A DNA stretch of 64,000 nt, taken from the NCBI RefSeq assembly GCF_963576675.1, contig NC_088918.1, forward strand, positions 48,145,501 through 48,209,500. The letters run 5' to 3'. The translations under genes and the position numbers were made by a program. This DNA is from Euphorbia lathyris (Eukaryota; Streptophyta; Magnoliopsida; Malpighiales; Euphorbiaceae). Shown piece by piece: positions 1 to 10,415 of this stretch; position 1 is the first letter of the stretch, and every line of letters starts with the position of its first letter. The notes beneath the pieces are model-generated. The model did not search any database, was not told the origin of the DNA, and saw only the letters and a list, made by a program, of their open reading frames with translations.

Positions 1-3000
1 ATCCGTTGGGACGTAGGTCAGCTTTATCTCACCTTTGAGTACATGGTCTCTAATGAAGTGATGTCTTATGCTGACATGCTTCATTCTGCTGTGTTGAATT
101 GGGTTCTTTGATAGATCAATTGCACTTTTGTTGTCGCATTTGACCTCAATTTTCTTTGTTTGAACACCATAGTCTTCAAGCTGTTGCTTAATCCATAGGA
201 CTTGAGCAACACAATGACCAGCAGCAATGTACTCAGCTTCAGTGGTAGACAAGGCTACTGACGCCTGCTTCTTGCTGAACCAAGATACAAGACAGTTTCC
301 TAAGAAATGACATCCTCCAGAGGTGCTTTTTCATTCTAGCTTGTCTCGACCATAGTCAGCATCAGTGTATCCAACGAGTGTAAAGCCATGTGTGTTGGGA
401 TACCATAAACCTGCGTTCACTGAGCTTTGCAAGTATCTAAGGATTCTTTTTACAGCTATGTAATGAGATTCCTTAGGGTTAGATTGATATCTAGCACAGT
501 AGCATACTGAGAACTGAATGTCCGGTCTACTGGTTGTTAAGTAAAGTAGAGAGCCTATCATACCTCGATACAATTTGCTGTCTACTGACTTACCATTCTC
601 ATCAGCGCAGAGGACAGTGTCAGTGCCCATAGGAGTGGATATTGGCTTGCAATTTTCCAAGTCATATTTCTTTAATATCTCCTTGGCATATTTAGCTTGA
701 CTGATGAAGATGCCATTCTTTCCTTGTTTTATTTGAAGTCCGAGGAAGAAGTTGAGTTCTCCCATCATCGACATTTCAAACTCAGTCTGCATTTGTTTGC
801 TAAATTCCTTGCACATTGATTCGTTAGTTGCACCAAATATTATATCATCAACATAAATTTGAGCCAGCATGGTATCTTTACCCTTTCTCTTAATGAATAA
901 GGTTGTATCAGCTTTGCCCCTGACATAATTTCTAGTCAACAGGAAACTGGTCAGCCTCTCATACCAAGCACGTGGTGCTTGCTTGAGGCCGTACAGAGCC
1001 TTTTTGAGTTTATAAACGCGGTTTGAGAATTTTGGATCCTCAAACCCTGGAGGTTGATTAACATAAACTTCCTCGTTTATAACTGCATTAAGAAATGCAC
1101 TCTTAACATCCATTTGGAATAATTTGAAGTTCATGTAAGATGTATATGCATATAAGATCCTAATAGCTTCTAGCCTTGCCACTGGGGCAAAGGTCTCACC
1201 GTAGTCAATACCTTCTTGCTGACTGTAGCCCTGAGCTACAAACCTTGCTTTGTTCCTGACTACATTTCCTTGCTCATCCATTTTGTTGCGGAAGAGCCAT
1301 CTTGTTCCAATGGTCTTCTGACTCCTTGGATATGGCACTAGCTCCCATACATCGTTTCTTCTAAATTGGTCGAGTTCCTCTTGCATTGCGCTCATCCAGA
1401 ATTCATCTTCCTCAGCATCAGCGAAGTTCTTAGGTTCCTGTACTGAGACGAAGGCTACATTGCTGAGGTACTTCCTGAGTTGATTCCTCGTCATCAGGGT
1501 ATTCCCAGTAGAATCAAGGATTGCACTCTCTGAGTGCCCTCTTGGAATCCTTATCTCTTTAGGTAGATTTATGTCTTGTGCTGTCTGTGTTTCAACAATC
1601 TCTGCAGAAGTAGATTGGTCAGTGAAAGTAATCTTAGGTTCACTCTTACTCTTGGTCAGCCTTTTAGTAAATGACTCAGTAGCTGGTTCTTGGTCAGCGG
1701 TTACTGAGTGTGGATCATCCTCGGTCAGTGGCTGGTATCTACTTGTAGGGTTAGTCTCGTCGAACTCAACATGTACTGACTCTTCTAAAATTTGAGTTCG
1801 TTTATTGAAAACTCTGTATGCTTTGCTGTTTGTTGAGTAGCCTAAAAAGATAGCCTCATCAGCTTTTGAATCAAACTTTGCTAAGCTATCTTTGGTATTT
1901 AAAATAAAATATTTACAGCCAAAGGCACGAAAGTATCCAATATTGGGCTTTCGTCCTTTCCAAAGTTCATAGGGGGTTTTCTTGAGTATAGGTCTAACTA
2001 GAGCCCTATTAAGAATATAGCACGCTGTGTTAACAGCCTCTCCCCAAAAATACTTTGGAAGCCTATGCTCATCCAGCATTGTCCTGGCTATTTCAACCAG
2101 AGTTCTGTTCTTCCTTTCAACAACCCCATTTTGTTGAGGTGTTCTAGGAACAGAAAAATTGTGGTCAATGCCGCTGGCTTCATAGAATTCAACTAACTTT
2201 TGGTTTTTGAATTCTCCACCATTATCACTTCGGATGTGAGCCAATTTTAGGTCTTTATCATTTTCAATTTTTCTAACCAAATTTGAAAATGTCTCAAAGG
2301 TCTCATCCTTGCTACTCAGCAAGATGACCCAAGTGTACCGAGAGAAGTCATCTACAATGACCAAGGAAAATCTTCTTCCACCTAGACTCAGCGACTGGAC
2401 TGGACCGAAGAGATCCAAGTGTAGTAATTCTAACGGACGCTTAGTTGAGACAATATTTTTGCTATGAAAAGATTGTTTGGTTTGTTTTCCAGCTTGGCAA
2501 GCGTGGCATAATTGATCTTTTTCAAATTTAAGTTCAGGTAGTCCCTCAACCAATTGCTTTCTTGCTAATTTGGCCAGGAGGTCCATGCTTACATGACCAA
2601 GTCTCCTGTGCCATAGCCAGGAATTTTCTTCCTTTGATACTAAGCATACAGTTTTTGAAAACTTTTTCTCTAAGTCTAGCATAAAGACATTATCTATGCG
2701 AGGGGCAGTTAAAATTAACTCATTTGATCCACCCTCGTATATTTTACATCCAGTAGCATCAAATATAACTTTTCTCCCATTGTCACATAGCTGAGCTACG
2801 CTGAGTAAGTTATATTTGAGTCCGCTGACTAGGGAGACTGACTCAATAGTGGGGTTACCTCCAATAGTTCCTGACCCAACTATCTTACCCTTTTTGTTGT
2901 CTCCAAAACTTACACTTCCTCCTCGTTTACGCTCAAACGTGATGAACTGAGTTTCATCACCAGTCATATGCCTCGAGCATGCGCTATCAATATACCACAT

Positions 3001-3036
3001 CTTTGACTTCTCAGCACATCTCAGGCTTACCTGCAT
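1..3036 (-). pseudogene. Copia pol polyprotein of element A (protease, integrase, RT, RNase H), one nonsense codon, truncated by window edge
   Basis: The product would cut the polyprotein, copy element RNA into DNA and insert it. Domains in order: protease motif near residue 17 (D-S-A, where most copia proteases have D-S-G), pre-integrase zinc motif (LWHRRLGH followed by CHAC), and integrase core with D in HLDLFG, D in IRSDNGGEF and E in [10 protein letters not shown]. Reverse transcriptase follows with the catalytic [10 protein letters not shown], then RNase H running off the left edge. One in-frame TGA at 331-333 sits at the start of RNase H, where element B has an Arg codon. Reading continues in the same frame to base 1. 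The first ATG (3034-3036) lies just after the gag stop but in a different frame. Apart from the TGA the frame is open, so this is a fairly young copy. Confidence 0.95.
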
Positions 3037-3041
3037 TGTAA

Positions 3042-4781
3042 CTAGTTACTTTTAGGTACCCAATTCTTTTTGGGTCCTTGCTTGTTAGGTGCAATAGGTA
3101 AAGCATCATATTTTATTTTATGGTGACATATATGGACAGTATGGCCATTCTTTCCACAGAAGTCACAGCTGACCTTCTGTTTAGGTTGTCTCACTGACTG
3201 GTCAGCACCCCAGTGCTAAGCATGCCAGCACACCTTTGTGGTGTGACCTTTCTTCCCACAGAAGTCACACTGGACGTTCCGCTGGGGATTCCATCTCTGC
3301 TGAGTACCTTGGTACTGAGTTCTCAGAGGAATGTTTCTTTTATTTGGAACCTTTAATTGGTTCTGGATAGTTGTGACGTCCTTTCTCAGTTTCTTTGAAA
3401 CTGACTGGACTTCAGAGACAGACTCATGTATGATCTTCATATTATCATGCAGAGTTGAGTTGTCCTGAAGAAGGTATCTGAGGTCACTCAGCTTGACCTC
3501 TTCAACCTCATCACAGCGCCTGCTGAGTGCTCTAATTTTCTTATTACACTTTTTGACAAGTGTATAGAGATCACTCAGGGCATTACCCATTTCGTTTCTG
3601 AGCTGGGAAAGTGATATTACCTCATTTGATTGCTCCTCATCGTCAGATTCAACGGAGGGGTCAGCATGCTCAGAGATGCATGGCTCAGCAAGTTCGTCAG
3701 CCATGAAGCATATCTTTGCTGACTCGGTGGCCTCAGCTTCTGTTGATGAAGACTCATCACTGTCGCTCCATGTAGCCACCATTGCCTTTTTGTCGTTCTT
3801 CTTATCTTTCCTCAGCGTGGGGCAGCTTGACTTTATATGGCCAGTTTGATGACATTCAAAGCATGTAATGGGCTTTGAGTTGTCTTTCTTGTATTTGCTG
3901 TCGCTGGAGTCAGCTTTATACTTATCAAACTTTATGTAAGGCTTCTTAGAATATTTGTCATTCTTCCTGAAGAGCCTTTTCATCTTCCTTGTGAACATAG
4001 CCATCTCCTCATCATCTGTTGAGCTCCCGCCAGTGGAGTCAGCTTTCATGACAAGAGACTTCTACTTCTTGTCTTCAGATTTTTCTTTCACCTCGAAGTT
4101 TTTCATAGATATCTCATGGGTCAGCAGCGAGCCGATGAGTTCGTCATATTTGTAGGTAGTTAAATCCTGAGCTTCCTCAACAGCGGTCTTCTTTGCTTGC
4201 CAGTCTTTAGGAAGACTCCTGAGTATCTTTTTGACTTGTTCTTCCTCAGTGAAGATCTTCCCAAGTCTCTTGAGCTCATTTATGATGTTGGTAAACCTTG
4301 CATTCATGTCAGATATGCCCTCATCATTGTTCATCTCGAACAGCTCGTACAGTCTCATCTGCTGGTTCACCTTGGACTCCTTTACTTTATTGGTTCCTTC
4401 GTAGGTGACCTCCAGCTTCTTTCAGATCTCTTGCGCCGACTCACAACCTGAAATTTTATTATATTCTGCAGCATCGAGCATACAGTGAAGCATATTAATA
4501 GCCGAAGCGTGATTTTGAAGCTTCTTGAGATCATCCTCTGTCCATTTGGCCTCAGCTTTTACAACTGTTTGGCCAGCCACAACTTCGACAGGTACAAATG
4601 GGCCTTGCACTATAGATAGCCAGGCACTCATATTTGTAGCTTGAATGAAATTTTTCATCCTATTCTTCCAGAAGGTATAGTTAGACCTGAAGAATAGGGG
4701 AGGCCGAGTGATGGACAGCCCCTCAGGCAATATCTGAGTTGTTTGGTTTCCTGGGAGAAACCGAGTACTGTTTTCGCCCAT
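3042..4781 (-). pseudogene. Copia gag of element A, three in-frame stops
   Basis: Gag builds the particle that packages element RNA. The frame runs 580 codons from the ATG at 4779-4781 to a TAG at 3042-3044 with no frameshift. It is broken by a TGA at 4422-4424, a TAG at 4062-4064 and a TAG at 3216-3218. The N-terminal part resembles the UBN2-type copia gag domain (YTFWKNRMKNFI near residue 35). The middle is charged and helical. Zinc knuckles follow: CFECHQTGHIKSSC, CDFCGKKGHTTKVC and, after the last nonsense codon, another C-x2-C-x3-G-H-x4-C. The Gln codon CAG in element B corresponds to the TAG at 3216. The frame ends NWVPKSN, as in many Sireviruses. Three stops with no indel suggests decay by base substitution only. 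Confidence 0.92.
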
Positions 4782-4829
4782 AGTAGGGATCAGCTCAAGG
4801 TTGTTAAACCTTTTATAGTGAGCTTTTAA

Positions 4830-4841
4830 GCTCTGATACCA
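4830..4841 (-). promoter_or_regulatory. Primer-binding site of element A (initiator tRNA-Met)
   Basis: On the minus strand this reads TGGTATCAGAGC, complementary to the 3' end of plant initiator tRNA-Met, the usual minus-strand primer of copia elements. It lies two bases inside the 5' LTR end. Confidence 0.93.
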
Positions 4842-4843
4842 CT

Positions 4844-6188
4844 TGTTGGTCCCTTATAACGTTACAAGTATAGTTCCAAGGGGGGGTTAGGAACTATTTA
4901 AACTTTTTATTTCTTAGGGCAGACTTCTTTTCTTAAGAGAAGTGGTTTTAACAGCGGCGCTGAGTAATCAGTAAGATACTGGCTTAGTCAACTGGTGACT
5001 AGGTCAGTTTCTTGACTTGAGTCAGGAGATAGCACTTAAAGTCTATTCCTGAGCTCAGATGTTCGATGCGCACAACTCAGCTTGACCTCTTTACTTGGTC
5101 AGTTTTTGGTTATTTAAGCAAGCAATATATATAAAGAGTTTAAGGTAAGAAATACGTTACTCAGAAGATTTATCCAGGTTCGGCTTCTTCTAAGCCTACG
5201 TCCTGTCCCCGGAACACGTTTCGAGATTTCGAATCCTCTACTGAGCTCTTTAAAGGTAGAGCCTCAAACCTTTTACAATCTTAGCAACTGAGTATAACAA
5301 GAGTACCTTCCTCTATACCTCTACTCAATCCTAATCTCTCGCTGAGTACTATAACCGAGTACTCAGCCTCTCCTTTCTAATCTCTAGAAATGATAAGTGT
5401 TTGTCCTAAACAATGATTGCTAAGACACCTTAGATGATTGAATAATCACTCTAGACTTTTACACAAAGATATGAAATGTAGTGTAAGATTTGCTTTGCTT
5501 TTTGCTTGCAGAACTTGCGTAGAAATTTGGTCAGCGTAATGGCTTGATCAAGTTCTGTATGGAATGAAGCTTCTGATGGCACTATTTATAGAGACGTCTT
5601 GAAGCATCGGTCATTTCGAATTTCAAAATAACCGTTGGAGGGAAACGGCTTCCTGTCATTGTCATCCTGACTTGCTCAGAGCTCTCGGCCAATCAGATTT
5701 GGGTATCTTCTGTCCTCGGTCAGCTTTTGGTCAGCTCAGCAGAATGTCTCTCCTTTTATAGTAAAGTCAACTGGACAGCATACTGTGTCGTCTGAACTTT
5801 ACCCAAAGTGGAAACACTTTGTCTGGAAGTTTTCCTTAGCCAGCTGCTGTCTTGTACGCTTTGTCGAATCAACTCAGCAGCTTCGTTCCGAAGTTGTTCC
5901 TTGAAGGTCTTCTAGATCCTTCTTCCGTTGAGTTGCGTTTTGTCTATAACGACAACGTTTTGACAAACGCGGGCCGAGTTATATTGAACCGTTTGACTTG
6001 GGCTTTGACTCTTGTATTGGGCATGGGCCTTTTAATCCTTATGTCTTATAAACAATTTAACTCAACATTGAACAAACACATTAGTAGAATAAATCAAAGC
6101 ATTTAAACTTAGTGTTTTTAGAATATGTTTTTAAATTATACTTAAACAATTTTGTCAAATCAAAATTATGTGGAAAAGTGTTTCAACA
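4844..6188 (-). repeat. 5' LTR of element A (1,345 bp)
   Basis: On the minus strand the LTR starts TGTTGAAACAC (6188) and ends ACCAACA (4844). It is clearly homologous to the plus-strand LTR at 13690-15094, including the run TTCCAAGGGGGGG close to its end. A TATA box (CTATAAATAG on the minus strand, 5581-5591) marks a likely transcription start about 600 bp into the LTR. Confidence 0.92.
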
Positions 6189-6785
6189 GTAAATGCCTTG
6201 AGTGATTTATATACACTAACTAAAAAGTGCAACAAGAAAATCAAATCACTCAGCAGGCGGTGTGACGAGATTGAAGAGGTCAAGCTGAGTGACCTCCGAT
6301 ATCTCCTCCAGGACAACTCAGATTTACATACCAACATGCAAATAATGCATAAGCTTGTCACGGAGGTTCAATCTGAGTCAAAGAAACTTAGAAAGGATGT
6401 CACAATCTTACAGAGTCGAATAAAAGGCTCAAAAAGAGATAAACCCCATGCTGAGTACACAAGTACTAGTCAGCATAAGCAGTTCACTCAATGTGAATGT
6501 TGTGGAAAAAGGGGGCACACAAAAGAAGTGTGTTGGCATAACAAGCGAGTTGTCCAATGTGACTTCTGCGGAAGAAAAGGACATTCCACAAAGGTATGCT
6601 GGCATGCCCAGCACAACAATGCTGACCACACTCAGTACAACCCCCAAAGGGTAGTGTTTTGTGACTTTTGTGGTAAGCCAGGCCACACTATAAAAGTATG
6701 TCGTCACAAATTAAAGTTTGATTTTGCACCTATTTACACTAACAAGAAAGGACCCAAAAAGAATTGGGTACCTAAAAATGAATAG
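6189..6785 (+). pseudogene. Gag remnant of element B with three CCHC-type zinc knuckles
   Basis: Only the C-terminal part of gag remains. It starts at the junction with element A (NALSDLYTLTKKCNKK), continues through a coiled-coil-like Lys/Glu-rich segment and ends NWVPKNE with TAG at 6783-6785. It carries three closely spaced knuckles of the form C-x2-C-x3-G-H-x4-C (CECCGKRGHTKEVC, CDFCGRKGHSTKVC, CDFCGKPGHTIKVC), which would bind element RNA. The following pol frame starts six bases after the TAG in the same phase, so pol could be reached by stop-codon readthrough or by re-initiation. The N-terminal gag domain is missing here. Confidence 0.9.
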
Positions 6786-6791
6786 TTTAAA

Positions 6792-9700
6792 ATGCAGGTT
6801 AGCTTGACATGCATAGAGAAGTCAAAGCTGTGGTATATAGACAGCGCATGCTCAAGACACATGACAGGTGATGAAACACAATTCATCACACTAGAGCTTA
6901 AACGAGGTGGAAGTGTAAGCTTTGGAGACAATAAGAAGGGTAAGATAGTCGGCTCAGGTACTATCGGAGGTAACCCAACTATTGAGTCTGTCTCCTTAGT
7001 CAAAGGTCTCAAATACAACCTACTGAGTGTAGCTCAGCTTTGCAAGAGCGGCAGAAAGGTTGTATTCGATGACACTAAGTGTCAAATACTCGAGGGGAAC
7101 ACAAATGAATTGATTTTAACTGCCCCTCGTATAGATAATGTATACATGCTAAATTTAGAAAAACAGTTTTCTAAAAACATATGCTTAGTGTCTAAAGAGG
7201 ATAACTCCTGGCTATGGCATAGAAGACTTGGGCATGTCATCATGGATCTTCTTGCCAAATTAGCTAGAAAGCAATTAGTTGAGGGATTACCCAAATTGAA
7301 ATTTGAGAAAGATCAATTATGTAAAGCCTGTCAGCAAGGGAAACAAACCAAAAAGTCATTTCAAAGTAAAAATATTGTCTCAACCAAGAGACCATTGGAA
7401 TTACTACACTTGGATCTTTTCGGACCTATCCAGCCACTCAGCTTGGGAGGTAAGAAATTTTCCTTGGACATTGTAGATGATTTCTCTCGGTACACTTGGA
7501 TCATCTTGCTGAGTAGCAAGGATGAAACTTTTGAGATGTTCACTACACTTATTAGAAAGCTTGAAATTGACAAAGGCCTAAAAGTAGCTCATATTAGAAG
7601 CGACAATGGTGGAGAATTCAAAAACCAACAGTTTGATGAATTCTGTGAAACCAGTGGTATTGACCACAATTTCTCTGCTCCTAGAACACCTCAACAGAAT
7701 GGGGTTGTTGAAAGGAAGAACCGAACAATTGTCGAAATCGCTAGAACCATGCTGAGTGAAAATAGGCTTCCAAAGTACTTCTGAGGTGAAGTTGTCCACA
7801 CTGCATGCTATATACTGAATAGGGCTCTAGTAAGACCTATACTTAAGAAAACCCCATATGAACTTTGGAAAAGACGAAAACCCAACATTGGTTACTTTCG
7901 TGCTTTTGGGTGTAAATGTTTCATACTCAATACAAAGGACAATCTTGCAAAATTTGATGCTAAAGTTGATGAAGAGATCTTCTTAGGGTACTCAACAAAC
8001 AGTAAAGCATATAGAGTCTATAATAAACGAACTCAGGTTGTAGAAGAGTCTGTTCATGTTGAGTTCGATGAAGCTGACCCTGCAGGAAAGACAACTCAGC
8101 TCACTGAAGATGAACCAAGCTCAGCTTCCGCTGATCAAAATGGAGCCTCTGAATCATCAATACAAGGGTTGACCAAAGGTAAACAAGAAGTTGAGATAAC
8201 ATTCACTGACCAATTTATTCCTGTAGAGATTGTAGAAACACCTATTCCAAACGACTCAACATTGCCTAAAGAAATAAAAATCCCAAGAGGACATTCAGAA
8301 AAGTCCATTCTTGATGCTGCTGACAACAAGTTGATGACCAGAGATCAGCTTAGGAAATACCTCAGCAATGTTGCATTCGTCTCAGTACATGAGCCAAAGA
8401 ATTTTGCTGATGCTGAGCACGATGAATATTGGATAAATGCCATGCAAGAAGAGCTCGACCAATTCACCAGAAATGAGGTATGGGATTTAGTGCCTAAACC
8501 TAGGGATCAAAAGCCTATAGGAACTAAGTGGGTTTTTAGAAACAAACTAGATGAGCATGGAAATGTGATAAGAAACAAAGCTCGACTTGTAGCCCAAGGC
8601 TATAGTCAGCAAGAGGGAATTGACTATGGGGAAACATTTGCACCTGTTGCTAGGTTAGAAGCAATACGTATATTGTGTGCCTATGTCAGTTTTATGAACT
8701 TTAAGTTATACCAAATGGACGTCAAAAGTGCATTTCTTAATGGTTTCATAAACGAAGAGGTATATGTTAATCAACCTCCTGGGTTTGATGATCCAAAATT
8801 TCCAAACCACGTTTATAAACTTAAAAAGGCCCTGTACGGCCTAAAACAAGCTCCAAGAGCTTGGTATGAGAGGTTGACCAACTTCCTGCTGACCAGGAAC
8901 TATGTCAGGGGAAAAGCTGACACAACCTTGTTCATTAAGAAAAAGGGGAAACATACCCTACTTGCACAAATATATGTAGATGATATAATATTTGGTGCTA
9001 CTGACGAATCTTTGTGCAAAGAATTTAGCAAACAGATGCAAACTGAGTTCGAGATGTCCATGATGGGGGAACTCAACTTCTTCCTTGGACTCCAAATCAA
9101 GCAAGGTAAGAATGGCATCTTCATAAGTCAGTCCAAGTACACCAAAGAAATGCTAAAGAAATTCAGCATGGTAGATTGCAAACCCATATCAACCCCTATG
9201 GGTACTGATATGCAAAGATGAGAAAAGTAAGTCAATAGATAGTAAACTCTATCGAGGTATGATAGGTTCCCTACTTTATCTCACAGCTAGTAGACCTGAT
9301 ATACAGTACTCAGTATGTTATTGTGCGAGATATCAAGCTGACCCCAGAGAATCTCATCTAACGGCTGTAAAAAGAATTTTTAGATATTTGCAGAGCTCCA
9401 TTGATGCAGGCCTATGGTATCCAACCTCAAATGACTTCACCCTCATTGGATATACTGATGCTGACTACGGACGAGACAAGCTAGAACGTAAGAGCACTTC
9501 GGAAGGATGTCATTTCCTTGGAAGTTGTCTAGTATCTTGGTTCAGTAAGAAGCAATCATCTGTAGCCCTGTCTACAACTGAAGCTGAGTACGTGGCTGCT
9601 GGAAGCTGTGTTGCTCAAGTTCTATGGATAAAGCAACAGCTTGAGGATTATGGAGTGAAGACTGAAACAATAGAGATCAAATGTGACAACAAGAGTGCCA

Positions 9701-9912
9701 TTGATCTGTCCAAAAATCCAATCCAACATAGCAGGATGAAGCATGTCAGCATAAGGCATCACTTCATCAGAGATCACGTACTAAAAGATGAGATCAAGCT
9801 GACCTATGTGCCAATAAATGAACAGCTTGCAGATATCTTTACCAAGCCTTTGGTACGAGAACAATTCAACATACTAAGGGAAGCTATCGGTATGTCTAAT
9901 CCACTTCAATAA
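6792..9912 (+). pseudogene. Copia pol polyprotein of element B, one nonsense codon and one frameshift
   Basis: Domains in order are protease ([13 protein letters not shown]), pre-integrase zinc motif, and integrase core ([25 protein letters not shown]). Then come reverse transcriptase ([10 protein letters not shown] near 8980) and RNase H (TTEAEYVAAGSC, CDNKSAIDLSKNP, ending GMSNPLQ). The frame is interrupted by TGA at 7782-7784, where element A has Trp in KYFWGE. It is then open to 9221. Near 9205-9215 a small indel shifts the frame; reading resumes in another frame through 9912. One domain, RNase H, is therefore cut off from the rest. Catalytic residues are otherwise visible. This is a dead copy that could act only if complemented. 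Confidence 0.94.
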
Positions 9913-10415
9913 TTCTTTAGTGAATGTTGAGTGATTGCCATGCTGAGTAAATTAAGTAACTACTACCTACTGAGCTTGAAATGTAGAAAAATCACCCCCA
10001 TATTGAGTTGACATACATGTTGTGTGATTATCCTGATAGGTACAAATACTGAGCAACTATCATATACTGAGATAGGAAATTCACCTTGATAGAACTAAGT
10101 TCTCAGTATCACAAACGGTTCATTTTCTAGGAAAACTGCGCTAAAACCCACTTGCACCATTAAATGCCAACATGTGTAATAAAAAGCACCTAGGAGAGGC
10201 AAACAATTATGAGACAACCCATGCGCCGGAAATGTCATAAATGATAGAATCTCTGTCGGTTGAACGCCCCAAGGAAAAACGGTTAGTTCAATTAATAGGA
10301 CCGTTTTAGGTATATATAAATAATGGATGAATTACTCTTCAAATCTCTTCACGCGTAAATCCTTTGGTATTCAGAATCTCTCTCTCTCTCAAATCTTACA
10401 CAAAAATCTCTGAAA
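9913..10415 (+). other. Non-coding spacer between pol and accessory frame of element B
   Basis: About 500 bp without a credible reading frame. It is rich in the word CTGAGT/ACTGAG. Around 10310 there is a TATA-like stretch (TATATATAAATAATG), followed by a CTCTCTCTCTC run at 10379-10389, just before the ATG of the accessory frame. An internal promoter for that frame is possible; that is inference. Confidence 0.5.

Larger units (their letters stand above)
1..6188 (-). mobile_element. Sirevirus-like Ty1/copia element A, nested in element B
   Basis: This is a minus-strand LTR retrotransposon. Its 3' LTR lies beyond the left edge of the window. Read from right to left it has a 5' LTR (6188-4844), a primer-binding site for initiator tRNA-Met (4841-4830), gag (4781-3042) and pol (3036 to the edge). 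The LTR starts TGTTGAAACAC and ends in CA. Immediately right of 6188 the sequence resumes in the middle of the gag of plus-strand element B, so A inserted into B and is the younger of the two. Multiple zinc knuckles, an LTR over 1.3 kb and the protease motif [13 protein letters not shown] point to the Sirevirus (SIRE/Maximus) lineage; this is family knowledge, not a tree. The target-site duplication cannot be checked because the other end is missing. Confidence 0.93.

Noticed and set aside
1571..1795. Plus-strand open frame opposite copia pol
   Set aside because: It is the mirror of the conserved minus-strand pol of element A, with no family match.
4844..6188. Promoter region of a host gene
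   Set aside because: LTR ends, primer-binding site and homology to 13690-15094 show that it is a retrotransposon LTR.
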